From assembly GCF_011378715.1 (NCBI RefSeq), contig NZ_WTKU01000002.1:62001-126000 (forward strand): 64,000 nt of DNA, read 5' to 3'. The position numbers and the translations under genes were made by a program. Origin of the DNA: Psychromonas sp. SA13A. GTDB taxonomy: Bacteria; Pseudomonadota; Gammaproteobacteria; Enterobacterales; Psychromonadaceae. Positions 1 to 8,395 of this stretch are shown here, one piece after another; position 1 is the stretch's first letter; every line of letters begins with the position of its first letter. The notes under the pieces are model-generated. The model had not been told where the DNA came from, did not search any database, and saw only the letters and a program-made list of their open reading frames with translations.

Positions 1-1
1 G

Positions 2-1144
2 ATACATATAAAAGCAAGAAATTCATGGACATTCTATGCGTCTTCGTTTTTTTATAAACCACTTGCAAGTCTATTATTAGTACAGGAGATGTTTAACCAT
101 AACCAACAAAGCATCCAGGTAAGTATAGGTAAATTAATTCCTTTCAATAGCTATGCTAAAAATAAGTTATCAACTCAGGTAAAAGTAAACTTGTTACAAA
201 ATGAGGTCTCCAGAGTAGCTAAAGGTAAAGTTAGTTATTTCAAGACAGAATCGGTGATTGCACACCCTGTCCCGAGAGTTGATTTAAAGCAAGCAATTGA
301 AAAATGTAAACTGCTAGGTAATACGTCGGATAATAAATGTATATATTTACTAGAAAACCCACAACAGGGCGTGCTATTAAAAGAATTAGGTCGATGCCGT
401 GAAATAACTTTTCGGGCTGTTGGAGAGGGGACGGGTAAAAAACGTGATGTAGATAAATACGATCTAGAATATATGCACATTATTCTATGGGACCAAACAC
501 AGCTTGAGTTAGTTGGTGCTTATCGTTTTGCTAAGACATCAAAATTACTCGCTACGCAGGGATTAGATGGACTATACAGTCATAAACTATTTCAATATGA
601 GTCTGATATGCATCCCATATTTGAGCGAGGTATTGAGTTAGGGCGTAGTTTTGTACAACCTAAGTATTGGGGAAAACGCAGTTTAGAATCTTTATGGCAG
701 GGGATTGGTGCTTATTTAGCCATGAATCCGGATATACGTTACTTATTTGGAGCTGTTTCTTTAAGTGCTACTTTACCTAGGGCTGCTCATGCTTACCTTG
801 TTTATTTTTATCAGTTATATTTTCCTGCGCAGGGTACATTAGCAAGTGCACGTAATGGTTATTTAATATCAGATGAATTAGATAATGAGTTATGTAAGTA
901 TTTCACTGGAGAAAATTATGCAAAGGACTTTATGAAGTTAAAAACCATGATGCATGATCTGGGTGTTAGCGTACCAACACTTTATAAACAATATACTGAA
1001 CTTTGTAATGAAGGAGGTGTTCAGTTTGTTGATTTTAATATTGATCCGGACTTTAACCACTGTGTTGATGGTTTAGTGGTGGTGGATTTAAGTTATTTGA
1101 AACAAAAAAAGCAGCAACGTTATATTGATATTCACCTAAAGTAA
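2..1144 (+). CDS. GNAT-type acyltransferase (hemolysin/OlsB-like), C-terminal part of a truncated gene
   Basis: The reading frame is open from base 2, so the gene starts before the window; the ATG at 89 is internal (an AGGAG touches it with no spacer, unlike a real start). The residues before that ATG, including NSWTFYASSFFYKPLA and SLLLVQEMF, continue the same protein, as in large gammaproteobacterial proteins that join a PlsC/OlsA-like half to this GNAT half. The visible 380 residues contain the acyl-ACP-dependent N-acyltransferase signature (LGRCREITFRAVGEGTG, then LVGAYRF and GRSFVQPKYWG). Such proteins acylate lipid headgroups such as ornithine (OlsB, OlsF) or lysophospholipids at the inner membrane. 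Family is confident; the exact substrate is not readable from sequence. Followed by a 14-bp tandem duplication overlapping its stop. Confidence 0.75.
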   Translation: MHIKARNSWTFYASSFFYKPLASLLLVQEMFNHNQQSIQVSIGKLIPFNSYAKNKLSTQVKVNLLQNEVSRVAKGKVSYFKTESVIAHPVPRVDLKQAIEKCKLLGNTSDNKCIYLLENPQQGVLLKELGRCREITFRAVGEGTGKKRDVDKYDLEYMHIILWDQTQLELVGAYRFAKTSKLLATQGLDGLYSHKLFQYESDMHPIFERGIELGRSFVQPKYWGKRSLESLWQGIGAYLAMNPDIRYLFGAVSLSATLPRAAHAYLVYFYQLYFPAQGTLASARNGYLISDELDNELCKYFTGENYAKDFMKLKTMMHDLGVSVPTLYKQYTELCNEGGVQFVDFNIDPDFNHCVDGLVVVDLSYLKQKKQQRYIDIHLK

Positions 1145-1168
1145 CGCTAAAAAAGTAACGCTAAAAAA
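1141..1168. repeat. 14-bp tandem duplication at the stop codon
   Basis: The 14-mer GTAACGCTAAAAAA occurs twice back to back. The first copy supplies the last two bases of the acyltransferase stop codon, so the duplication arose across the gene end without changing the protein. Confidence 0.9.
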
Positions 1169-1198
1169 TAATAAATTTTCTTATAAATTTTGTTTGTT

Positions 1199-1227
1199 TT
1201 GCTGTTCACCTCAATGGACGCTATAAT
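1199..1227 (+). promoter_or_regulatory. sigma70-type promoter of the SulP gene
   Basis: TTGCTG (1199-1204), a 17-bp spacer and a perfect TATAAT (1222-1227) precede the SulP start by about 36 bp. Predicted transcription start near 1234. Confidence 0.6.
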
Positions 1228-1263
1228 ACGCGCCCTATATTTGCCCTTACAAGGAACTAATCG

Positions 1264-2826
1264 GTGTTCGAATTCCCCCAAATGAATAAAAGCAGTATTA
1301 AAAATGATGTGCTTTCAGGTTTAACCGTTGCATTAGCACTGGTACCTGAAGCAGTAGCCTTTGCCTTTGTGGCTGGTGTTGAACCTATGGTTGGTTTATA
1401 TGCCGCATTTATGGTGGGATTAATTACTGCTATATTTGGTGGTCGCCCTGGTATGATTTCTGGCGCAACAGGTGCAATGGCCGTAGTAATGGTTGCACTA
1501 GTGAGCGAACATGGACTGCAATACTTATTTGCAGCTGTCTTATTAACAGGTTTATTACAAATCTTATTTGGTGCATTTCATTTGGGTAAATTTATCCGCA
1601 TGGTGCCACACTCGGTAATGATAGGTTTTGTTAATGGATTAGCGATTGTTATTTTCTTAGCTCAACTTGGGCAGTTTAAGGTCAAAGATGCAAGTGGTAA
1701 CCTAAGCTGGTTACAAGGCGAAGCATTATATGTAATGCTGGGTTTAATTATTTTAACCATGGCAATTATTCATTTTTTACCAAAATTAACTAATGCAGTA
1801 CCTTCTACCTTAGTTGCAATTGTAGTCGTGACATTATTGGTTTATTTTGTACCTGCATTAGATACTCGTACGGTACTGGATTACCTGCAAAGTATGAGTG
1901 GCGATGAAAATGCAACCATTGCTGGATCTTTACCTACCTTTGCCATTCCTGCGGTGCCATTTAATTTAGAAACATTACAAATCATATTACCTTACGCGTT
2001 AATTTTAGCCGCGGTTGGATTAATTGAATCATTGTTAACATTAACCGTGGTTGATGAAATGACAGGTACGCGTGGTCGACCTAATAAAGAATGTGTTGCA
2101 CAAGGTGCTTCTAACATGGTAAATGGCTTGTTTGGTGGTATGGGCGGTTGTGCCATGATTGGACAATCAATGATCAATATTAACTCCGGTGGTCGTGGTC
2201 GTTTGTCGGGTGTTACTGCTGCTTTGGCATTACTTGCTTTCATTTTGTTTGCTTCAGGCCTGATTGAAATAGTGCCATTAGCTGCGTTGGTTGGGGTTAT
2301 GTTTATCGTCGTATTAGGCACTTTTGAATGGGCTTCATTCAAGATGATGCGTAATGTGCCGATTAAAGATGCATTTGTTATTGTGTTAGTAAGTGGTGTT
2401 ACCGTTGTTACTGACCTTGCGATTGCTGTATTTATTGGTGTGATTGTTTCTGCTTTAGTATTTGCATGGGAACATGCGCGTCATATCCATTCGAAGATTG
2501 AAGTGAGTGAAGACGGCAGTGAAAAATCTTACCGTATTAATGGTCCTTTATTCTTCGGTTCTGTAAGTAACTTTTTAGAGTTGTTTGACGTGAAAGACGA
2601 TCCTCGCCATGTCATTGTTGATTTTGCAGAGTGTCGTGTTGTTGACCATTCAGCTATCGAAGCGATTAGTGTGTTAAACGGACGCTATACTAAAGAAGGT
2701 AAAAAATTACATATTCGTCATCTAAGTAAAGATTGTCGCAAGCTATTAAACAAAGCGGGCGTATTAGTAGAAATGAATGTAATTGAAGATCCATCTTATG
2801 CGGTTGCATCAGACCAACTGGGTTAA
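1264..2826 (+). CDS. SulP family anion transporter with STAS domain
   Basis: Inner-membrane SLC26/SulP transporter of 520 residues. The N-terminal SulP core has the hallmark stretch LVPEAVAFAFVAG (about 25-38), GLYAAFMVGL, and GMISGATGAMAVV (about 62-74), followed by many hydrophobic helices to about residue 410; a cytoplasmic STAS domain fills about 425-515 (HVIVDFAECRVVDHSAIEAI). Family members import bicarbonate, sulfate or other anions, often with sodium or protons; the sequence does not settle which. The GTG start is supported by AAGGA about 8 bases upstream. Single-gene unit with its own promoter and a terminator at 2903. Confidence 0.9.
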   Translation: MFEFPQMNKSSIKNDVLSGLTVALALVPEAVAFAFVAGVEPMVGLYAAFMVGLITAIFGGRPGMISGATGAMAVVMVALVSEHGLQYLFAAVLLTGLLQILFGAFHLGKFIRMVPHSVMIGFVNGLAIVIFLAQLGQFKVKDASGNLSWLQGEALYVMLGLIILTMAIIHFLPKLTNAVPSTLVAIVVVTLLVYFVPALDTRTVLDYLQSMSGDENATIAGSLPTFAIPAVPFNLETLQIILPYALILAAVGLIESLLTLTVVDEMTGTRGRPNKECVAQGASNMVNGLFGGMGGCAMIGQSMININSGGRGRLSGVTAALALLAFILFASGLIEIVPLAALVGVMFIVVLGTFEWASFKMMRNVPIKDAFVIVLVSGVTVVTDLAIAVFIGVIVSALVFAWEHARHIHSKIEVSEDGSEKSYRINGPLFFGSVSNFLELFDVKDDPRHVIVDFAECRVVDHSAIEAISVLNGRYTKEGKKLHIRHLSKDCRKLLNKAGVLVEMNVIEDPSYAVASDQLG

Positions 2827-2850
2827 GTGGTTATATAAACCTTATTGATA

Positions 2851-2884
2851 TACTAACCGTTAACATTCAGATGAAGGGTTAGTA
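2851..2884. repeat. 8-bp inverted repeat downstream of SulP
   Basis: TACTAACC (2851-2858) is exactly complementary to GGTTAGTA (2877-2884) with an 18-nt loop, just before the terminator. Function unknown; perhaps part of the 3' end structure. Confidence 0.5.
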
Positions 2885-2902
2885 TTTAAGGTGTAGGGTA
2901 TT

Positions 2903-2928
2903 AAGCAGGATAATCGCCTGCTTTTTTA
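2903..2928 (+). terminator. Rho-independent terminator of SulP
   Basis: Stem AAGCAGG/CCTGCTT with a 7-nt loop, followed directly by a T run. Confidence 0.85.
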
Positions 2929-2979
2929 TTTGATGGTTTGATTCTTTTATAATATATGAAACTATTTTTTGAGCTTGTT

Positions 2980-3105
2980 TTAGCGGTTTGATTGGCGGGT
3001 AGGACGGTAGTCTGCATCACATTTAGGACTGAGTTGTGTGGATTTTGGATTCCAAACTGAAAACCATATGTGTTTATTTCGAAATGTTTTCTTTCTATTT
3101 TTCAT
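2980..3105 (-). CDS. small basic hypothetical protein (41 aa)
   Basis: I do not recognise this protein. Read on the minus strand it starts with an ATG preceded by a consensus AAGGAG seven bases upstream and runs 41 codons to TAA. It begins MKNRKKTFRNK, is strongly basic, has no membrane segment, and contains an aromatic patch (HIWFSVWNP) and a single cysteine (PKCDADYRP). It stands alone in a 700-bp region between SulP and pfkA, convergent with SulP, whose terminator lies just past its stop. The strong ribosome-binding site and ordinary amino-acid composition argue for a real gene, but conservation has not been tested. Confidence 0.5.
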   Translation of the reverse strand: MKNRKKTFRNKHIWFSVWNPKSTQLSPKCDADYRPTRQSNR

Positions 3106-3523
3106 TTTCTTCTCCTTTTAGTTAGTAAGTACAATAACCTGTAAAGGTTACAATTTTGTGACCATTAAAAAAGATTTGTAGTAAAAATTAAGATGTTAAT
3201 AAAATAATAAATAAACATCTTTTTAGTGAGAATCTTTATAATATTGTTATTGTAGTCGTCACAGTTATTGTATGCTTACCATTCAGAGTGTCATCGGTTG
3301 TTTACATGAAAAACCAATGATTAAAAAATAGCTATTTTAACCATTCAAAGTACGCAGTGATTTTTTGATGTCTATATTATTTATAGAAAACTGCATATAA
3401 GTTGAGTTAAAATAATAAAAGTTTTAATTTTATAGACAATAATCATTAACTGAAATTATTCATAAGTCGTAATAACGTAGTTTTATATTATTTGTCAATT
3501 AGTGTAATTGGTTGAGGTAAATT
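3106..3523. other. long AT-rich intergenic region before pfkA
   Basis: No gene seen. It contains the inverted repeat TAACCT-GTAA-AGGTTA (3135-3150), which could be an operator for the small minus-strand gene, and otherwise AT-rich sequence that should hold the pfkA promoter. No clear Cra site was found. Confidence 0.5.
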
Positions 3524-4486
3524 GTGATTAAAAAAATTGGTGTTTTAACAAGTGGTGGCGATGCGCCAGGTATGAACTCTGCAATACGTGCAGTAACGCG
3601 TACTTGTCTTTCACACGGTATTGAAGTGTTTGGTATTTACGATGGTTATGCAGGACTGCATGCAGGTAAAATTGAACAATTAGACCGTTATTCAGTTTCA
3701 GATATTATTAACCGCGGTGGTACATTTCTAGGGTCAGCTCGTTTCCCTGAATTTAAAGAAGAAAGTGTTCGTAAAGAAGCGATTAAACAATTAGAAAAAC
3801 ATGGTATTGAAGCTTTGATCGTAATCGGTGGTGATGGTTCATACATGGGTGCGTTGAAATTAAGCGAAATGGGCTTCCCATGTATTGGTGTTCCTGGGAC
3901 TATCGATAACGATATCGCAGGTACTGATTACACTATTGGTTTTATGACTTGTTTAAATACAATTGTAGAAGCGGTTGACCGTCTACGTGATACTTCTTCT
4001 TCACATAATCGTATTTCAATTGTTGAAATCATGGGCCGTCATTGTGGTGACCTAACACTATGGGCTGCTGTCGCTGGTGGTAGCGAGTATGTGATTGTTC
4101 CTGAAAAAGACTTCGATGAAGAAGGTTTGATTGAACAGTTACGAGTTGGTGAAGAAAAAGGCAAAAAACATGCGATTATTGCTATTACCGAGCATATCAC
4201 CGATGTTAATGCGCTAGCTAAACGTATTCAAGAAAGAACTAAGCGTGAAACACGCGCGACTATTTTAGGCCACTTACAACGTGGTGGGGCGCCAATGGCC
4301 TTTGACCGTATTTTAGCAAGTCGTATGGGTTCATACGCTGTTGAATTATTAAAAGAAGGACAAAGCGCACGCTGTATCGGTATTAAGAATGGTCAAATGG
4401 TTCATCATGATATTGCTGAGTGTTTACAAACAATGCAACGCCCATTCCGCCAAGATTTATACGACTTATCAAAAATATTATACTAA
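3524..4486 (+). CDS. pfkA: ATP-dependent 6-phosphofructokinase
   Basis: Cytoplasmic glycolytic enzyme phosphorylating fructose 6-phosphate to fructose 1,6-bisphosphate (EC 2.7.1.11). At 320 residues it matches E. coli PfkA in length. Visible motifs: [12 protein letters not shown] site (10-18), [13 protein letters not shown] (about 65-77), [10 protein letters not shown] (101-110), the catalytic loop [17 protein letters not shown] with the catalytic Asp at about 128, MGRHCGDL, and the [10 protein letters not shown] stretch. GTG start, supported by GAGG six bases upstream. Transcribed alone, closed by a strong terminator at 4541. The stop codon lies inside a 13-bp tandem duplication. Confidence 0.97.
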   Translation: MIKKIGVLTSGGDAPGMNSAIRAVTRTCLSHGIEVFGIYDGYAGLHAGKIEQLDRYSVSDIINRGGTFLGSARFPEFKEESVRKEAIKQLEKHGIEALIVIGGDGSYMGALKLSEMGFPCIGVPGTIDNDIAGTDYTIGFMTCLNTIVEAVDRLRDTSSSHNRISIVEIMGRHCGDLTLWAAVAGGSEYVIVPEKDFDEEGLIEQLRVGEEKGKKHAIIAITEHITDVNALAKRIQERTKRETRATILGHLQRGGAPMAFDRILASRMGSYAVELLKEGQSARCIGIKNGQMVHHDIAECLQTMQRPFRQDLYDLSKILY

Positions 4487-4517
4487 AACATAATACTAAA
4501 ACATAAGACTAAATCAT
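4481..4517. repeat. 13-bp tandem duplication across the pfkA stop
   Basis: TACTAAAACATAA is repeated exactly (4481-4493, 4494-4506), followed by a degraded third copy GACTAAATCAT. The first copy contains the final Tyr codon and the stop codon of pfkA. Confidence 0.9.
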
Positions 4518-4540
4518 CGGTAAGATTTAAGTGATCGGCT

Positions 4541-4568
4541 AAGCCTACCTTCGAGTAGGCTTTTTTTT
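4541..4568 (+). terminator. Rho-independent terminator of pfkA
   Basis: Perfect 8-bp stem AAGCCTAC/GTAGGCTT, loop CTTCGA, then a run of T. Confidence 0.93.
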
Positions 4569-4776
4569 GTCAATATTAATGAGACTCGTCACATTCAATA
4601 AATAGCCTATTTTTTTGTTAAAATAACTTAGTGCTTCGTTGTAAGTTTTTGTTTATATAGCATAAAATATTTTCACATCGATTTAACCTTGAACTAAGCC
4701 ATTTTTCCTTCGTGAAGCTTACAACCCTTATTTAATATAATAGTGGTTAAAATAGAAAGTATTAATAGGAATAACT

Positions 4777-5376
4777 ATGTCCGATCATAAAATCTGCATT
4801 TTTAAAGAATTCATTGATTATAACGAAAACTGCCAACAGTCACAGCAACTTCATCCCTCCTATTATCAGCTTGGTTTTATATGTAGCGTTCAAGCAATAC
4901 CCGAAATAGTGGACCTTGAGCAGTGGTTAACATATTTATGGCAAGAGGGGGCTGACATTAGTTTTGAAAATGAACTTCAAGCTGCTGAATTTGCAAATAA
5001 TGTATTAAAACTGGTTGCTGAACTGGAACGTTTATACGAACAAGCGACTCCGTTAAATGCACTGGATTGTGATTCCTGGATCCGAAGAGATCAAACATTA
5101 AGTAATGATGCTCACTTTTTTTCAGCAGGATTTTTAGCCGCCATTGAATTGTTTAATGCACAATGGTTAATGCTTGAAGATGATCCTGAGGCGCAAAACT
5201 TACTACAAACAACTATTTTACTGTTAACAAAAATGGCTCCAAGTGAAACCATTGATCCGGCACTGATAGAAGTTTTTGAGCAATTACCTGATGTTGCTGA
5301 AATAGTAAAAATATTACCACAACTGATAAGCAATTTGGCCTATAGTGCAGCCTCTACAAATACAGAACAGCAGTAA
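4777..5376 (+). CDS. UPF0149 (YgfB/YecA-type) family protein
   Basis: Acidic 199-residue cytoplasmic protein. The pattern LGFICSVQAIPE...WLTYLWQEG near the N-terminus and a central FFSAGFLAAIELFNAQW helix match the all-helical UPF0149 family (E. coli YgfB, YecA). No C-terminal SEC-C zinc motif is present, which favours YgfB-type over YecA-type. Molecular role unknown; YgfB in other bacteria has been linked to gene regulation. ATG start with AGGAA upstream. The coding tail is partly duplicated in the downstream spacer (5419-5468). Confidence 0.65.
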   Translation: MSDHKICIFKEFIDYNENCQQSQQLHPSYYQLGFICSVQAIPEIVDLEQWLTYLWQEGADISFENELQAAEFANNVLKLVAELERLYEQATPLNALDCDSWIRRDQTLSNDAHFFSAGFLAAIELFNAQWLMLEDDPEAQNLLQTTILLLTKMAPSETIDPALIEVFEQLPDVAEIVKILPQLISNLAYSAASTNTEQQ

Positions 5377-5468
5377 TTCTTGGATTCAGATTATAAGTAA
5401 GTAATTATTAATAAATAGTAAGCAATTTAGCTTATAGTGAGGCCACACTAATACAGGCCAACAAGAAT
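5327..5468. repeat. imperfect direct repeat of the UPF0149 gene tail
   Basis: The last ~48 bases of the UPF0149 coding region (from 5327) recur at 5419-5468 with substitutions and one indel; TAAGCAATTT, TATAGTG and TACAG are shared. The second copy still reads as SNLAYSEATLIQ against SNLAYSAASTNT in the gene. Confidence 0.8.
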
Positions 5469-5494
5469 AAGTTATTTAACGCTTGGAGCTAACA

Positions 5495-6205
5495 ATGATT
5501 GCACAGAATAAAACGGAAAATGGGTACTTTTCATTAGTGTCAGAAAATGAACACTTTGTTGTCATTAATAAGCAACCGGGTATTAACTTTCATAGTGAAG
5601 ATGGTGAATTTGGTGTTGTTGTTGCAGTAGAAAAGTTTTTGAATATAAAGCTGTATAGCGTACATCGTTTGGATAAGATGACTTCTGGACTATTGTTATT
5701 GGCAAAATCATCGCAGGTAGCGAATGGTCTGTCTGAATTATTCAAAGCACAGCAGGTTCAAAAGTATTACCTTGCTATTGCTGATAAGAAGCCTAAAAAA
5801 ACACAGGGTCTAATAAAAGGTGGTATGGATAAATCGCGTCGCTCGATGTGGAAACTGACACGTAATCAAGATAACCTCGCTATCACACAGTTTTTTAGTT
5901 ATGCCCTAGGTGAAGGTAAGCGATTATTTATTGTGAAACCTAAAACCGGTAAAACGCATCAAATTCGAGTGGCATTAAAAAGTGTTGGTAGTGCTATTTG
6001 TGGCGATCCTATTTATGCTACGGAAACCGCGCATCAATACGACAGAGGGTATTTACATGCTTATCAAATTCAGTTTAATTATCTAGGGCAAGATCATCAA
6101 TTTAGTGTAATGCCAGAATCGGGAGTAGAATTTCTATCAGATGCTTGTCAGCAAAAACTATTAGAATTGGGTAACTGTGACGGCTTACATTGGCCTAAAC
6201 TTTAA
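5495..6205 (+). CDS. RluA-family pseudouridine synthase (TIGR01621-like)
   Basis: Isomerises uridine to pseudouridine in a structured RNA; target not identified. The 236-residue protein has the RluA catalytic motif HRLDKMTSGLLLLAKS (Asp about residue 58) and the later KTGKTHQIRVALKSVG and GDPIYA motifs. It lacks an S4 RNA-binding domain, as in the short RluA subfamily TIGR01621. The start is ATG 5495: TTGGAG (5483-5488) is its ribosome-binding site at a spacing of six, so an apparent TTG start at 5483 is only that site. Convergent with xthA. Confidence 0.85.
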   Translation: MIAQNKTENGYFSLVSENEHFVVINKQPGINFHSEDGEFGVVVAVEKFLNIKLYSVHRLDKMTSGLLLLAKSSQVANGLSELFKAQQVQKYYLAIADKKPKKTQGLIKGGMDKSRRSMWKLTRNQDNLAITQFFSYALGEGKRLFIVKPKTGKTHQIRVALKSVGSAICGDPIYATETAHQYDRGYLHAYQIQFNYLGQDHQFSVMPESGVEFLSDACQQKLLELGNCDGLHWPKL

Positions 6206-6283
6206 TTCGTTTTATGAGAAGTTTTTAGAAATATTTACAGGATTTCATTGAATGATTTTTGCCTCTTCAATGATAATAACTTT

Positions 6284-6314
6284 AATAGTGACCAACAGCA
6301 TGTTGATCACTATT
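6284..6314. repeat. 14-bp hairpin between convergent genes
   Basis: AATAGTGACCAACA pairs with TGTTGATCACTATT around a 3-nt loop with one internal mismatch. It sits between the converging pseudouridine synthase and xthA genes; there is no T run on either side, so it is not a textbook terminator. Confidence 0.65.
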
Positions 6315-6341
6315 CATGGAAAGGTGATTTAATGTTCCGAG

Positions 6342-7148
6342 TTAAGCAAATTCCGTCCAAATAGGTGCATGATCAGAAGGTTTATCAATACCTCTTAGTT
6401 CATAATCTATATCGGCTTCTATCGTCTTTTCTGCTAATGAGTGTGTTGCTAATACGACATCGATGCGTAAACCTCGATTGTCATCAAAACCGCGAGAGCG
6501 ATAATCGAACCAACTGAATTTCTCATTTTCTTCCGGGTGCAATAAGCGGAAAGTATCTATGAAACCAAAGTCCATTAATGTGGCTAACCATTCACGCTCT
6601 TCCGGTAAGAAGCTACATTTTTTTGTTTGTAACCAACGTTTAGCATTGACTTCTCCGATCCCGATATCTAAATCTAGCGGAGATATATTGATATCACCCA
6701 TCACAATGACCTGTTCATCGGCATTATGGTTTTCATGTAAATAAGTATTTAAATCCTTATAAAACTGGCGTTTATAAGGATATTTAGTCTCATGGGTTTG
6801 GTTTTCACCCTGTGGGAAGTAACCATTCAAAATATGTACTGGCTGACCATCTTCATCTGCCACGGTGACCATGATTATGCGTTTTTGATGTTCTTCGTTA
6901 TCGCTAGGAAAGCCATACTGAACTGCGCTTGGTTTTTGTTTGCATAACATTGCAACGCCGTAATGGGCTTTTTGTCCATGAAAGTATACGTGGTAACCCA
7001 TTGCTTCTACTGCTTCAATTGGAAATGCATCATTGTGCACTTTGATTTCTTGCAAACCGATCACATCAGGTTGATGTTTATCGATAATTGCTTGTAATTG
7101 ATGTAGACGTGCACGTAGCCCGTTAATATTGAAGGAGATAACTTTCAT
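6342..7148 (-). CDS. xthA: exodeoxyribonuclease III
   Basis: DNA repair 3'-5' exonuclease and AP endonuclease (EC 3.1.11.2), 268 residues like E. coli XthA. The exonuclease/endonuclease/phosphatase fold is evident: [10 protein letters not shown] (5-14), metal ligand Glu34 in GLQEIK, the [14 protein letters not shown] stretch holding the Asp/Asn pair, and the terminal [12 protein letters not shown] with Asp259-His260. Monocistronic, convergent with the upstream pseudouridine synthase gene. Confidence 0.96.
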   Translation of the reverse strand: MKVISFNINGLRARLHQLQAIIDKHQPDVIGLQEIKVHNDAFPIEAVEAMGYHVYFHGQKAHYGVAMLCKQKPSAVQYGFPSDNEEHQKRIIMVTVADEDGQPVHILNGYFPQGENQTHETKYPYKRQFYKDLNTYLHENHNADEQVIVMGDINISPLDLDIGIGEVNAKRWLQTKKCSFLPEEREWLATLMDFGFIDTFRLLHPEENEKFSWFDYRSRGFDDNRGLRIDVVLATHSLAEKTIEADIDYELRGIDKPSDHAPIWTEFA

Positions 7149-7377
7149 AAAATAATAGCCTTTACAGAATCGAAAGCCTGAATGTACCTTGTTGTGCTTA
7201 TTTACTCAACCGAGTAATAATAATTAAAGCCTACGCAGCTTATTTAACTGGCTTTATATAAATATTAGTCGCTATTGGCTGGGGGCTTTTTAAAGACTAA
7301 TATTTTACATTATTTTTACAACCACTCGCAATTGTAATCATTATAACAGTGCCGTTTATGGAATGATTATGATTGAG

Positions 7378-8283
7378 TTAGGAGGTGGTTCCAGTAAATT
7401 TATGAATATCTTGTTGCCAGTGTGTTGCTAAAAAGTCAATAAAAGCACGCACGACCGATTGTTGATAATTACGAGAAAGGTAAACGGCCCATAAGTTATG
7501 GCCGGGAGAATAATAGTCAGGTAGCACTTGAACTAGTTCTCCGCTTTGTAAATAGGTATTTGCTAAATCACACGGAATATTAGCAATGCCCATACCTCTG
7601 AGCGTCGCATTAATCAGGACGCCCATTTCATTACATTGCAAGTTCCCCTTGACCGTTATTTCTTGATCACTGTTGGCAGATGTAATCCGCCATTTAGTGG
7701 CACTGCTATGCACCAAACAGTTATGAGTGATTAAGTCTTGCGGTATTTTTAATGCCGCAGAATTTTTTAAATAAAGGCTAGAAGCACATAATACACTGTC
7801 GATGTGCATCAATTTACGAACAATAAGTTGCTCATCGGGCTGTTGCATATAACGAAGCGCAACATCAACGCGCTCATCAACTAACTGTGACAGGTTATCA
7901 GACAGAATAAGTTGAATGTTTGTATTAGGGTGTAATGTTAAAAATGCTGCAACTTTATCAAAAAGCAACGTTTGCCCAAGCCCAATGGGTGATGCAACTC
8001 GTATTGTCCCCACTAGTTCATTATTATGGCTATGAGCACGACTCTGCATGTCTGAAACCGTGCTGATTATTTGTTGGCAATACAGTAAAGCTTCTTCTCC
8101 TTGTAACGTTAGACTTACTTTACGTGTAGTGCGATGAAATAATCGAAGTGATAACCATTGTTCTATTTCTTGTACATGGCGGCTTACCTGTAGGCGACTT
8201 AAAGATAAATGTTCAGCTGCTTTAGTAAAACTGCCTGTTCGAGCAACTTCGATGAAGCTATTTATTGCCGTTATCTTATCCAT
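7378..8283 (-). CDS. LysR family transcriptional regulator
   Basis: A 301-residue LysR protein: N-terminal winged HTH (ITAINSFIEVARTGSFTKAAEHL, then LQVSRHVQEIEQWL), dimer helix, and a LysR substrate-binding domain from about residue 90. The start at 8283 (MDKITAIN) is chosen because AGGATACTA precedes it and the family begins here; an upstream in-frame ATG at 8331 adds an unrelated 16-residue tail. It resembles the group of LysR proteins that regulate neighbouring oxidoreductases. Divergent from the NAD(P)-binding protein gene at 8396, with a symmetric operator candidate between; likely autoregulated and controlling that gene. Confidence 0.88.
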   Translation of the reverse strand: MDKITAINSFIEVARTGSFTKAAEHLSLSRLQVSRHVQEIEQWLSLRLFHRTTRKVSLTLQGEEALLYCQQIISTVSDMQSRAHSHNNELVGTIRVASPIGLGQTLLFDKVAAFLTLHPNTNIQLILSDNLSQLVDERVDVALRYMQQPDEQLIVRKLMHIDSVLCASSLYLKNSAALKIPQDLITHNCLVHSSATKWRITSANSDQEITVKGNLQCNEMGVLINATLRGMGIANIPCDLANTYLQSGELVQVLPDYYSPGHNLWAVYLSRNYQQSVVRAFIDFLATHWQQDIHKFTGTTS

Positions 8284-8337
8284 TAGTATCCTAATTAGAA
8301 ACAATATGCATCTTGATTCAATATTTATCATTTTAAA

Positions 8338-8368
8338 TTGAACAAGTAAACTGTTTTTACTCGCTCAA
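8338..8368. promoter_or_regulatory. interrupted palindrome, candidate LysR operator
   Basis: TTGA-N3-AGTAAA-N5-TTTACT-N3-TCAA is perfectly symmetric about 8353 and lies in the 112-bp divergent spacer. LysR proteins bind interrupted dyads of this kind; the regulator match is inferred from position. Confidence 0.65.
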
Positions 8369-8395
8369 CAGTAAACATGAAAGAAGGAACATAAA

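Noticed and set aside
5483-5494. TTG start for the pseudouridine synthase
   Set aside because: These bases are the TTGGAG ribosome-binding site of ATG 5495.
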